A stretch of DNA of 64,000 bases from Deltaproteobacteria bacterium. Lineage in GTDB: Bacteria > Desulfobacterota > Desulfuromonadia > Desulfuromonadales > BM103. The stretch is from positions 1-64,000 of the forward strand of contig JAGXHL010000093.1 in assembly GCA_024636215.1 (NCBI GenBank). The letters are read 5' to 3'. The notes under the pieces were generated by a model. It saw nothing but the letters and a program-made list of their open reading frames with translations. It did no database searches and was not told the DNA's origin. Shown here in pieces: positions 55,466 to 63,834 of this stretch. Positions within the stretch are counted from its first letter, which is position 1; each line of letters opens with the position of its first letter. Both the position numbers and the translations under genes were made by a program.

Positions 55466-58339
55466 ATGGCACAGAATAATAATTACACAAATAATCCACT
55501 GATCCACAGTGATCGTCGCTTGAGTCAGTCAGACTCGGAATGGGTCCGTTCTTTCTCTTGCGAAGACCTTAAACCCTTGATCGTTTGTCGCGGCCCGATT
55601 CGTCTGGAAGCGATGACCGTCTACGAGGAAATGGGGATCAGCCACTACGGTATCCTGCTCTCTGAAAAGGATTCGATCGTCTACCCCAACGCGCTGTCTC
55701 CTGAGCTGCGCTTGCTGACTGATAACAGCCGCGTTCACCGGGTGCCGGACTACACGGGTGCCTCCAAAGAAGAACGTGTAGAGCGTATCGGTCAGATCAT
55801 CCAGATCGCCAAAGACAACGGTTATGACTCGATCTTTGCCGGTTACGGATTTATGGCAGAAGATGACGAGTTTGTTGCGGCGATCGAAGACGCCGGGCTG
55901 AAATTCATCGGCCCCTGTGCGGCAACCCAGCGTGGCGCAGGCAAGAAAGACGAAGCCAAGCGTACCGCACTCAGCGTTGACGTCTCGGTCACGCCCGGTA
56001 TTGATAATGTTACCTCGCGAACCCTGGTCAACAAGCACCCGAGCCGTCAGGCGCTGCTGGCTGTAGCCAAGGCGGAGGGACTCAACTGCGACAAAAATAT
56101 CCTGAGTGACAAGCAGCTCGAGCTTGTGGACCTGGCCGGTCACATTCTGATGGCTTCCTACGAAAAAGGGATTGACCTCTTTTCCATCGATGAGCTCGGC
56201 GCCCAGGTCGAAAAAGAATGCTTCGATATGTTCAAGAACTACCCCGGTGCCCGCATCCGTCTCAAAGCGATCGGTGGTGGCGGTGGTAAGGGCCAGCGGA
56301 TTCTTGGCGCCTCACTGCTGACCAAAAAGAATCCTTCCGATGCTGATATCAAAAAGGCGGCGCAGATTGCTCCCGAACTGGTCCGTGAAGTTCTGCTTGA
56401 GGTCAAGGCCAACGGTGTTGGTGACAATAAAAACGTCCTCATTGAGTTGAATATCGAGCAGACCCGCCACAACGAAATCCAGCTGCTCGGCAACGGTGAC
56501 TGGTGTATCGCTCTCGGTGGCCGCGATTGTTCGCTGCAGATGCACGAGCAGAAACTGCTTGAGATTTCCGTGACCCAGGAAGCCCTGGCTCTGGAAATCA
56601 GCAAGGCCAGGAAAGCCGGCCTGAAAGCTCAGGCAAAGGCTTTGGAGACCGATCTGCAAGTGCTTAAGCGCATGGAGGAAGAGTCCGAGCGTTTCGGTTC
56701 TGCCGTGGGCCTCGATTCGGCTTCGACCTTTGAGTGTATCGTCGATGGCGGTCGCCACTATTTCATGGAGGTCAATACCCGTATCCAGGTCGAACACAGG
56801 GTGACCGAGCTGGTCTACAACCTCAAGTTCACCAATCCGAAAAACAAACAAGAATTCTTTGTCGTCGAATCTTTGGTTGAAGCCATGGCCCTGCTCGCCA
56901 GGCACAAGGAGCGCCTGCCGCGTCCTGAGCGTCAGCAACGCTTTGGTGCCGGCGCCGAAGCGCGTCTTAATGCGACAGACAGTTCGCTCTCCCCAAGTGC
57001 CGGTGGCGTAATCCGCTACTGGTCGAAGCCGATCGATGGCGAAATTCGTGATGACCAGGGGATCTGCATGGTCAACCCTGATACCGGCCAGTTTATGCGC
57101 TACACGGTCGCGGGTGCCTACGATTCCAATATTGCCCTGCTCCTGACCAAGGGCGACGACCGACTCGACAGCTACAACCAGCTTTCCAGGGTTTTGCGCA
57201 GCACCGTTCTGCGCGGCACAGATCTGGCGACCAATCTCGAATTCCATTACGGTCTGGTCAACTGGTTCCTCGGCCAGAATGTTATGGCCAAGCCGACCAC
57301 CCGTTTCGTGGTTCCTTACCTGACCCTGGTGGGCAAGCTGAAAGAGGAAGCCAGCAAGCTCGATGTGGTCTTTGCCTTCATCTCGATGAAGAAGCATCTG
57401 GGCAAGGTTTACGGTGACGATCCGGAGATCAAAAAAGCCATTTCAGAGACTCTTGACCGTAAGGGCACACTGCTGACCCGTCCTATGGAATTTTTGTTGG
57501 CTGATCCGCATTTGCTTTCCGGTTGGCTGAGTCTTAATCGCAAAAACTTCAAGCTTGAAGAGGGTAAGCTTGTCTGGTTGCGCAACCCTCTGGTGGTCCT
57601 CGAGGAAACCTACGAATACCTCAACATGAGCTGGCGTCAAGACGCCCCGGCGGCCGAGGTTATCTGGACTCACGATCGTGATCTGCTGCAGAATGCCTTG
57701 TCCTTCTATGCCGATCTGCGTGACAAGTTCGGTCTGGAGAAAGATGATTTCGTCAAGCTCAATGAGCTTCTCGGCAAGGACAAGCCGCAAGGTGGTTTCG
57801 ATGCAGAGACCTGGGCAGGCATTCAGTCGGCACACCTTGGTTTCGAGGTTGGTAACGAGCTGCTTGGTCTGCTCTTCATGCTTGCCGAAAAAACTGATTT
57901 CTATGCCTTCAAGGTGGAAGAAGACCTTGAGGTGACCATCCCTGATTATCTCAACGATCCTGATTTGCAGGCCGCTATGAAGAAGGTTCTGGTGCCGCCA
58001 CCTGCGACCAAGGCCGATGAGATTGTGACCCCGGGTGGGGGCATGTACTATGCCCAGGAAGCTCCGGGCATGCCGTCCTTCGTCAAGGAAGGACAACACT
58101 TCGAAAAGGGTCAGCCACTCTTCATCCTTGAAGTCATGAAGATGTTCAACAAGGTGCCTGCGCCTTTCTCCGGAACGGTGGACAAAATCCTGATCGAAGG
58201 TGGTGATGGCGTCATCGTGCAAAAGGGTCAGCCGATCTTCAAGGTCACCCCGGATGAGAAGTTCGTGGAAACCGATCCCAAGCAAATCGAAAATGAGCGC
58301 AGAGAAGCGACTGCGAAATACCTGGATGCGATCATCTGA
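55466..58339 (+). CDS. Large biotin carboxylase/BCCP subunit of acyl-CoA carboxylase
   Basis: It carboxylates its own biotin with ATP and bicarbonate. The 957-aa protein has an N-terminal biotin carboxylase (about 30-530: GYGFMAEDDEFV, the ATP loop AIGGGGGKGQRI near 270, EVNTRIQVEHRVTELV near 435), a long central region of about 330 residues I cannot assign, and a C-terminal biotinyl domain with FILEVMKMFN, the biotin Lys being K892. It is about 300 residues longer than PccA. Inside the ATP-grasp part there is an atypical stretch near 295-360. Partnered by the adjacent carboxyltransferase gene. Confidence 0.85.
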   Translation: MAQNNNYTNNPLIHSDRRLSQSDSEWVRSFSCEDLKPLIVCRGPIRLEAMTVYEEMGISHYGILLSEKDSIVYPNALSPELRLLTDNSRVHRVPDYTGASKEERVERIGQIIQIAKDNGYDSIFAGYGFMAEDDEFVAAIEDAGLKFIGPCAATQRGAGKKDEAKRTALSVDVSVTPGIDNVTSRTLVNKHPSRQALLAVAKAEGLNCDKNILSDKQLELVDLAGHILMASYEKGIDLFSIDELGAQVEKECFDMFKNYPGARIRLKAIGGGGGKGQRILGASLLTKKNPSDADIKKAAQIAPELVREVLLEVKANGVGDNKNVLIELNIEQTRHNEIQLLGNGDWCIALGGRDCSLQMHEQKLLEISVTQEALALEISKARKAGLKAQAKALETDLQVLKRMEEESERFGSAVGLDSASTFECIVDGGRHYFMEVNTRIQVEHRVTELVYNLKFTNPKNKQEFFVVESLVEAMALLARHKERLPRPERQQRFGAGAEARLNATDSSLSPSAGGVIRYWSKPIDGEIRDDQGICMVNPDTGQFMRYTVAGAYDSNIALLLTKGDDRLDSYNQLSRVLRSTVLRGTDLATNLEFHYGLVNWFLGQNVMAKPTTRFVVPYLTLVGKLKEEASKLDVVFAFISMKKHLGKVYGDDPEIKKAISETLDRKGTLLTRPMEFLLADPHLLSGWLSLNRKNFKLEEGKLVWLRNPLVVLEETYEYLNMSWRQDAPAAEVIWTHDRDLLQNALSFYADLRDKFGLEKDDFVKLNELLGKDKPQGGFDAETWAGIQSAHLGFEVGNELLGLLFMLAEKTDFYAFKVEEDLEVTIPDYLNDPDLQAAMKKVLVPPPATKADEIVTPGGGMYYAQEAPGMPSFVKEGQHFEKGQPLFILEVMKMFNKVPAPFSGTVDKILIEGGDGVIVQKGQPIFKVTPDEKFVETDPKQIENERREATAKYLDAII

Positions 58340-58380
58340 GCGTGAACAGGGTGTGTCGGTATAGTTGTTGACCGGGAAAG

Positions 58381-58413
58381 AAAAGCCCCGCTTGGGATCA
58401 GGCGGGGCTTTTT
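58381..58413 (+). terminator. Terminator after the carboxylase operon
   Basis: AAAAGCCCCGC (58381-58391) pairs with GCGGGGCTTTTT (58402-58413), 10-base loop, starting 42 bp past the stop. Confidence 0.88.
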
Positions 58414-58519
58414 GCTCTGCGAGTTGCTGCGGCTCTCAAACAGCCAAATTTTCCCTTCGGACCATAACTAGATGGTCGTTTAATATAGATAAAAGACTTT
58501 TTATCGTTATTGAAAATAA

Positions 58520-58568
58520 TTGACAATTGTGCCTTGCATCGGTTATATCCTGAAGGTTCTAAAACCTT
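58520..58568 (+). promoter_or_regulatory. Promoter and operator-like repeat of the XRE-cupin gene
   Basis: TTGACA (58520-58525) is followed by TATATC (58544-58549) at 18 bp, or TTATAT at 17 bp. Just after it AAGGTT-CTAA-AACCTT (58553-58568) is a perfect inverted repeat near the start of transcription, well placed for autorepression. Confidence 0.6.
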
Positions 58569-58595
58569 ATTTTATTTTTGTCTGGAAGGTCTGAC

Positions 58596-59156
58596 GTGGA
58601 ATACGATATCGGTGCAAAAATCAAGGAATTGCGCAAGGCGCGCAAGCTGACATTGCAGGCCGTGGCCCGTGAAACAGGTTTCTCGCCTGCTTTGATCTCG
58701 CAGATCGAGAACAACAATGTTTCTCCTCCCATAGCGACCCTTTCCAAGATCGCTCGCTTCTTCGATGTCAAGATCGGTCTTTTTTTCGAGGAAGAGGAGG
58801 TCGATTGCAGGTATGAAGTGGTGCGCAAGGCTGATCGCCGGGAGGTCAGTCGGGTTATCTCGGTCGCCGGAACCGGCCATGGCTATGCCTATGAGGCCCT
58901 CTCCTTCCGTAAACGCAATAAAAAGATGGAGCCGTTTGTTGTGACCGTGTCGCAACGTCCGGATGAAGAAACCCTTTACAACCATGACGGCGAAGAGTTT
59001 CTCCTGATCCTCAAGGGGCGGGCGGAAATTCTCCTCGATGATGAACGCATTTTGCTGGACGAAGGGGATGCCGTTTATTTCGATGCAACTCTGAAGCACC
59101 GACTGCTCTCCTACGGCGGTGAAGAAACCCAGGTTCTGGCAATCGTAACACGTTAA
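58596..59156 (+). CDS. XRE-type regulator with C-terminal cupin
   Basis: A cytoplasmic transcription factor of 186 aa. Residues 5-65 form a Cro/CI helix-turn-helix (IKELRKARKLTLQAVARETG, SPALISQIENN) and 105-180 a cupin domain (HDGEEFLLILKGRAEI, GDAVYFDATLKHRL) that could sense a small molecule. The GTG start is set by GGAAGGT (58584-58590). Being encoded between the carboxylase operon and methylmalonyl-CoA mutase, it is a good candidate to control this pathway; the effector is unknown. Confidence 0.85.
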   Translation: MEYDIGAKIKELRKARKLTLQAVARETGFSPALISQIENNNVSPPIATLSKIARFFDVKIGLFFEEEEVDCRYEVVRKADRREVSRVISVAGTGHGYAYEALSFRKRNKKMEPFVVTVSQRPDEETLYNHDGEEFLLILKGRAEILLDDERILLDEGDAVYFDATLKHRLLSYGGEETQVLAIVTR

Positions 59157-59160
59157 GTTC

Positions 59161-59220
59161 GGGGGCTGGGGGTTGGGGACTGGGGACTGTTGTTTGTGTC
59201 CAGTCCCCAGTCCCCAATCC
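59161..59220. repeat. GGGGACT heptamer repeat forming a long hairpin
   Basis: The left arm is built of 7-bp units (GGGGGCT, GGGGGTT, GGGGACT, GGGGACT) and the right arm of CAGTCCC units. TTGGGGACTGGGGACTG (59173-59189) and CAGTCCCCAGTCCCCAA (59201-59217) pair perfectly over 17 bp with an 11-base loop. It fills the spacer before the mutase gene, 30 bp upstream of its start. Confidence 0.75.
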
Positions 59221-59250
59221 CCAGACTCTAAATCCTGAAAGGATTTCAAG

Positions 59251-61395
59251 ATGAGCTGTTTTGAAAAGAAGACCCGGGCCGATTGGGAAACTCTGGCCAA
59301 AAAGGAAAAAAAGACCGACGATCTCTCCGGGTTCAAGTGGGAAACGCCGGAGGGGATCGATGTCAAGCCTCTCTATACGGCTGAAGATATCGAGGGCCTG
59401 CAAAGCACGGGTTCTCTCCCCGGTCTGGCCCCTTTCACCCGCGGGCCCATGGCGACCATGTATGCCGGGCGTCCCTGGACAGTTCGTCAGTATGCCGGCT
59501 TCTCCACGGCTGAAGAATCCAATGCCTTCTACAAGCGTAACCTGGCGGCGGGTCAGCAGGGTTTATCGGTTGCTTTCGACCTGGCGACTCACCGCGGTTA
59601 CGATTCCGATCACCCCCGCGTGGTCGGCGATGTTGGTAAGGCCGGTGTGGCCATCGATTCCGTCGAGGACATGAAGATCCTGTTCGGTGATATTCCTCTC
59701 GACAAGGTCTCGGTATCAATGACCATGAACGGTGCAGTCCTGCCGATCATGGCCAACTACATTGTCGCTGCCGAAGAGCAGGGCGTCTCGCAGGAACAGC
59801 TGGCGGGCACCATTCAGAACGATATCCTCAAGGAGTTCATGGTTCGTAACACCTATATCTACCCTCCGGCGCCTTCGATGCGTATCATCGCTGATATCAT
59901 CGAATACACCAGCAGTTACATGCCGCGTTTTAACTCGATCTCGATCTCCGGTTACCATATCCAGGAGGCCGGGGCCAATAATGCCCTGGAGTTGGCCTTT
60001 ACTCTGGCTGACGGTCTTGAGTACGTAAAAACTGCGATCGACAAGGGGCTGGATGTGGATGCTTTCGCGCCGCGGCTGTCATTCTTCTTCGCGATCGGCA
60101 TGAACTTCTTCATGGAAGCTGCCAAGCTGCGTGCTGCCCGCTATCTCTGGTCGCACCTGATGAAGCGCTTCGAACCGAAGAACCCCAAGTCGTTGATGCT
60201 GCGAACCCACTGCCAGACTTCAGGCTGGAGCCTGACTGAGCAGGATCCCTACAACAATGTCGTGCGCACTACTCTGGAGGCTCTGGCTGCAGTGCTGGGC
60301 GGAACCCAGTCGCTGCACACCAACGCCCTGGATGAGGCGATTGCTCTGCCGACCGATCATTCGGCCCGGATTGCCCGTAACACCCAGTTGATCATCCAGG
60401 AAGAGTCCGGTGTGACCAACGTGGTCGATCCGTTGGCCGGGTCATACTACGTCGAATCCTTGACCGCTTCGTTGATTGAAGAAGCCCAGACGATTCTTGA
60501 CGAAATCGAGGGCCTCGGCGGTATGACCAAGGCCATCGAGTCGGGGATGCCGAAGCTGCGTATCGAGGAGTCTGCGGCGAAAAAACAGGCCGCCATTGAC
60601 AGCGGTCGCGATGTCATTGTCGGTGTCAACAAGTACAAACTCGCCGAAGAAGATCCGATTCAAGTCCTCGATGTCGACAACACCGCAGTGCGTAAGTCAC
60701 AGATCGCCCGACTTGAGAAAATGCGTGCCGCCCGTGATGAGGCTGCCTGTCAAAAGGCCCTTGCCGCAATCACCGCCGCATGCGAAGATGACCAGCAGAA
60801 TCTGCTCGGCCTCTGCGTTGAGGCCGCCCGCCAGCGGGCCAGCGTCGGCGAAATCTCCGACGCCATGGAAAAAATCTTTGGCCGCCACAAGGCGGAAATC
60901 AAACTGGTGTCAGGAGCTTATGGGTCCGTGGTTGACAACGATGAGGATTTTGCCGCGCTGAAAAAGCGCATTGACGCCTTTGCCGCCAGTGAAGGCCGGC
61001 GGCCGCGGATACTTATTGCCAAGATGGGCCAGGACGGTCACGACCGCGGCGCCAAGGTCGTGGCGACGGCCTACGCCGATGCCGGTTTTGATGTCGATGT
61101 CGGCCCACTCTTCCAGACGCCGGAAGAAGCCGCGAAAATGGCCGTCGAGAATGATGTTCACGTGGTTGGTGTTTCCAGTCTGGCCGCCGGTCACAAGACT
61201 CTGGTGCCACAACTCGCCGCCGAACTGAAAAAGCTTGGTGCCGAAGATATCGCTATCGTCTGCGGCGGGGTTATCCCTCGTCAGGATTATGCTGAACTGC
61301 TTGCCGCTGGTGCGGCGAAGATTTTCGGCCCCGGCACCCCGATCGTCACCTCGGCCACCCAGACCCTCGACGCGATTGGGGAGAAGCGGCGGTAG
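59251..61395 (+). CDS. mcm: Methylmalonyl-CoA mutase (single chain)
   Basis: The adenosylcobalamin enzyme that interconverts methylmalonyl-CoA and succinyl-CoA. The 714-aa chain has the substrate-binding barrel ([20 protein letters not shown] near 69-88, [19 protein letters not shown] near 315), then a C-terminal cobalamin domain with D595-x-H597-x-x-G600 in [10 protein letters not shown] and CGGVIP for the nucleotide tail. It carries catalytic and cobalamin domains in one chain, as in homodimeric forms. AAGGA precedes the start, next to the heptamer hairpin. Confidence 0.96.
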   Translation: MSCFEKKTRADWETLAKKEKKTDDLSGFKWETPEGIDVKPLYTAEDIEGLQSTGSLPGLAPFTRGPMATMYAGRPWTVRQYAGFSTAEESNAFYKRNLAAGQQGLSVAFDLATHRGYDSDHPRVVGDVGKAGVAIDSVEDMKILFGDIPLDKVSVSMTMNGAVLPIMANYIVAAEEQGVSQEQLAGTIQNDILKEFMVRNTYIYPPAPSMRIIADIIEYTSSYMPRFNSISISGYHIQEAGANNALELAFTLADGLEYVKTAIDKGLDVDAFAPRLSFFFAIGMNFFMEAAKLRAARYLWSHLMKRFEPKNPKSLMLRTHCQTSGWSLTEQDPYNNVVRTTLEALAAVLGGTQSLHTNALDEAIALPTDHSARIARNTQLIIQEESGVTNVVDPLAGSYYVESLTASLIEEAQTILDEIEGLGGMTKAIESGMPKLRIEESAAKKQAAIDSGRDVIVGVNKYKLAEEDPIQVLDVDNTAVRKSQIARLEKMRAARDEAACQKALAAITAACEDDQQNLLGLCVEAARQRASVGEISDAMEKIFGRHKAEIKLVSGAYGSVVDNDEDFAALKKRIDAFAASEGRRPRILIAKMGQDGHDRGAKVVATAYADAGFDVDVGPLFQTPEEAAKMAVENDVHVVGVSSLAAGHKTLVPQLAAELKKLGAEDIAIVCGGVIPRQDYAELLAAGAAKIFGPGTPIVTSATQTLDAIGEKRR

Positions 61396-61462
61396 AGGCG
61401 ACGTACACGTCACCCCTGGACGCACCGCCGTGCGCCCCTGTACGGTTGATTTTGATGGTTTC

Positions 61463-61490
61463 GTAGGGGCGCAGCATGCTGCGCCCCTAC
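61463..61490. repeat. 28-bp perfect palindrome, GTAGGGGCGC type
   Basis: The 28 bases from GTAGGGGCGCAGCA to TGCTGCGCCCCTAC are identical on both strands. A second copy of the core, GGGCGCAGCATGCTGCGCCC, lies at 61563-61582, and two units of GGGCGCGACCATTGCG lie between. Such palindromes are a familiar dispersed repeat in many bacterial genomes. They fill the 200-bp spacer between the mutase and MeaB genes. Confidence 0.85.
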
Positions 61491-61562
61491 CGCGCCGGGC
61501 GCGACCATTGCGCTCCTACGCTCCTACGGCCCTGGGCGCGACCATTGCGTTCCCACGGCCCT

Positions 61563-61586
61563 GGGCGCAGCATGCTGCGCCCCTAC
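61563..61586. repeat. Second copy of the GCGCAGCATGCTGCGC palindrome
   Basis: A perfect 20-bp palindrome (61563-61582) followed by CTAC, 12 bp before the MeaB start codon. In RNA it would place a stable stem close to the MeaB start, where no normal ribosome binding site is evident. Confidence 0.8.
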
Positions 61587-61597
61587 AAGACGCGTTC

Positions 61598-62575
61598 ATG
61601 ATCAAACTCCACGACATTGCCACCGGCGTACGCGCCGGCAGCGTCCGGTCCCTGGCCAAGGCGATCACCCTGATCGAAAGCCGTAACCTCGATCATTCCC
61701 TCGCTGCCACCACCCTGCTCGATGAATTGCTGCCGGATACCGGCAAATCGATCCGCATCGGCATCTCCGGCGTGCCCGGCGCCGGCAAAAGCACTTTTAT
61801 CGAAGCCTTCGGTATGCATCTGCTCAGCTGTGGCCACAAGGTTGCGGTGCTGGCCGTTGATCCCTCATCGCAAATTTCCGGTGGCAGCATTCTCGGCGAC
61901 AAAACCCGTATGGAGGAACTCGCTCGCGAGAGTGGCGCGTTTATCCGTCCGTCGCCCGCCGGCCAGACCCTCGGCGGCGTGGCCCGCAAGACCCGCGAGA
62001 CCATGCTGGTCTGTGAAGCTGCCGGTTACGACGTCATTATTGTTGAAACGGTCGGTGTCGGCCAGTCCGAGATTACCGTTGCCTCCATGGTCGATTTCTT
62101 CCTGCTGTTGCAGATCCCCAATGCCGGCGACGAATTGCAGGGGATCAAACGCGGCGTCATGGAGATCGCCGATGCCATCGTCGTCAACAAGGCCGAAGGC
62201 GAAAACCGCCCTCGTGCCGAACTGGCGCGACAGCAGTATGCCAATGCATTGCACATGCTCAAGCCGAAGAGTCTCAACTGGCAGGTCCCGGCCCTGCTCT
62301 GCAGTGCATTGCAAAATGAAGGGGTTGACGATGTCTGGACAATGATAGAGGATTTCGGAAGACGGATGCGTGAAACAGGCGAACTGCAGAGCAAACGAAA
62401 CCTTCAGGCCAGCGACTGGATGTGGACGTTGCTGATGGATGATCTCAAGGAAATGTTCCTCCGCGACCGCAACGTCGAAGCGCTGCTGGGGCAGGTGCAG
62501 GACGCTGTTGCCAGTGGCACGACCACACCCAGTGCAGCGGCGCGGAGGTTGCTGGAGGCGTTTAAGAGAATCTAG
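61598..62575 (+). CDS. meaB: Methylmalonyl-CoA mutase-associated GTPase chaperone
   Basis: MeaB protects and reactivates methylmalonyl-CoA mutase and gates cofactor loading. The 325-aa protein has a G1 loop GVPGAGKST at 58-66, VDPSSQISGGSILGDKTRME near 88-107, ETVGVGQSE for switch II and VVNKAEGEN for base recognition. The ATG at 61598 gives the family start; the frame is open 121 codons upstream through the palindromic spacer and would code repeat-derived AQHAAPL stretches, so a longer start call would be wrong. No clear ribosome site is seen; coupling to the mutase is likely. Confidence 0.93.
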   Translation: MIKLHDIATGVRAGSVRSLAKAITLIESRNLDHSLAATTLLDELLPDTGKSIRIGISGVPGAGKSTFIEAFGMHLLSCGHKVAVLAVDPSSQISGGSILGDKTRMEELARESGAFIRPSPAGQTLGGVARKTRETMLVCEAAGYDVIIVETVGVGQSEITVASMVDFFLLLQIPNAGDELQGIKRGVMEIADAIVVNKAEGENRPRAELARQQYANALHMLKPKSLNWQVPALLCSALQNEGVDDVWTMIEDFGRRMRETGELQSKRNLQASDWMWTLLMDDLKEMFLRDRNVEALLGQVQDAVASGTTTPSAAARRLLEAFKRI

Positions 62576-62576
62576 A

Positions 62577-62646
62577 ATTCTGGATTCTGGATTCTGGATT
62601 CTGGATTCTGGATTCTGGATTCTGGATTCTGGATTCTGGATTCTGA
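62577..62646. repeat. Ten tandem copies of the heptamer ATTCTGG
   Basis: Ten consecutive 7-bp units start one base after the MeaB stop; the last ends in A instead of G. Nothing but this repeat separates MeaB from a 50-bp AT-rich leader of the epimerase gene. On the minus strand it reads as an open frame of repeating NPESRIQ, which is an artefact. Confidence 0.95.
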
Positions 62647-62699
62647 TCAACATAATTCACAGCATACAAATAATATTCTAACAATCGAGGTAAATAATC

Positions 62700-63107
62700 A
62701 TGCCCAAGAAGATCAGTCACATCGGTATTGCCGTCACCAACATCGATGAAGCCACCCCGTTTTACCGGGATATCCTCGGGATGGAGTTCGAAGGAACCGA
62801 AGTGGTCGCCGAGCAGAAGGTCAAGGTTGCTTTCTTCGTTGTTGGTGAGAGTCGCATCGAGTTGCTTGAGCCGACCAGCCCTGATTCGCCGGTTGCCAGG
62901 TTTCTGGAAAAGAACGGTCCGGGGGTTCATCACGTGGCTTATGAGGTCGCTGATCTTCAAGAGCGACTATTACAGCTCAAGGCTGAAGGTGTGCGCTTGA
63001 TTGATGAGATCCCGCGCACCGGAGCGCATAGTACGAAGATAGCGTTTCTGCACCCCAAGGCGAGCGGCGGTGTCTTGACCGAGCTTTGTCAGACCGGCGA
63101 TCATTAG
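62700..63107 (+). CDS. mce: Methylmalonyl-CoA epimerase
   Basis: It interconverts the (S) and (R) isomers of methylmalonyl-CoA, linking carboxylase and mutase. The 135-aa VOC-fold protein has HIGIAVTNIDEATPFYRD at the start with the metal His, GPGVHHVAYEVADL with the second His near residue 77, and a C-terminal HPKASGGVLTELCQ with the metal Glu. It completes the propionyl-CoA to succinyl-CoA set. Confidence 0.95.
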   Translation: MPKKISHIGIAVTNIDEATPFYRDILGMEFEGTEVVAEQKVKVAFFVVGESRIELLEPTSPDSPVARFLEKNGPGVHHVAYEVADLQERLLQLKAEGVRLIDEIPRTGAHSTKIAFLHPKASGGVLTELCQTGDH

Positions 63108-63215
63108 AGCTTGTAGGCTGGTATTGTGGGGTAGAATAACATCGTTTTATTTATCCCGAATTATTAGGTCGTCTCTAATCTTGTGGATTAAATGCTAGCC
63201 CTCAAGGGTTTGCCC

Positions 63216-63245
63216 TTGACAAATAAAAAACAACGTTTCTATACT
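63216..63245 (+). promoter_or_regulatory. Promoter of the thioredoxin-like gene
   Basis: TTGACA (63216-63221) and TATACT (63240-63245) with 18-bp spacing lie about 40 bp before the start codon. Confidence 0.65.
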
Positions 63246-63285
63246 GCAAAAAGCTGTTCTATTATAAGAAGGGAAAAATCAGGCT

Positions 63286-63834
63286 TTGTCCAATAATCAT
63301 TCAAAATCTGCCCGGTGGCTAGTCTCTGTTGTTATTTTGATGCTTGTTTGTATGGCTCCAGTCTCCGGGTTCGCCATCCAGACAGGTGAGGCGGCTCCTG
63401 ATTTTAAACTGCAATCGCTGACGGGTGAAGAAGTCTCCCTCTCCGATTTCAAGGGCCGTCTGGTTCTGCTCAAGTTGGCAACAACCTGGTGTCCAGCCTG
63501 CAAGCTGTTGACAGCAGAAATAAGAAAAATCGGTACGTTCCTCAAAGAGCAGAATGTTGCTGTTCTGGAAGTTTTTGTTCAGGACAGTGAGAAGATGGTC
63601 CTCGAGTATCTTGGTGATCATCAACCGCCCATGACCTTTCACGCCCTGCTCGATGATGGCCAGGCTTATGACGCCTACAGTGTTTACGCGATCCCGAGAT
63701 TTCTGGTTGTCGATCAAGCTCAGATTGTACGTTTTGACAGCAGTGGTCGCAACGTACTGGCTGACGATATTCGTTCGCTGATTGAAAAGTACAATCATTC
63801 TTTGCCGCAAGGGGCTTCCGGAACCGAAGGCTGA
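63286..63834 (+). CDS. Exported thioredoxin-like (TlpA/ResA) protein
   Basis: An extracytoplasmic thiol-disulphide protein, possibly for cytochrome c maturation. The 182-aa precursor has a basic start, a hydrophobic segment (WLVSVVILMLVCMAPVSGFA) as signal or anchor, then a thioredoxin-like fold with APDFKLQSLTGEEVSLSDFK and the redox motif WCPAC (Cys 69 and 72). The TTG start is preferred because it gives a full signal peptide; ATG 63340 would cut it. The 166 bp after its stop show no gene I can support. Confidence 0.82.
   Translation: MSNNHSKSARWLVSVVILMLVCMAPVSGFAIQTGEAAPDFKLQSLTGEEVSLSDFKGRLVLLKLATTWCPACKLLTAEIRKIGTFLKEQNVAVLEVFVQDSEKMVLEYLGDHQPPMTFHALLDDGQAYDAYSVYAIPRFLVVDQAQIVRFDSSGRNVLADDIRSLIEKYNHSLPQGASGTEG

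Noticed and set aside
61235..61597. Upstream part of a 446-codon frame containing MeaB
   Set aside because: It overlaps the mutase end in another frame and crosses palindromic repeats; the family start is at 61598.
62562..62960. Minus-strand frame with repeating NPESRIQ
   Set aside because: It is translation of the heptamer array plus the antisense of the epimerase gene.
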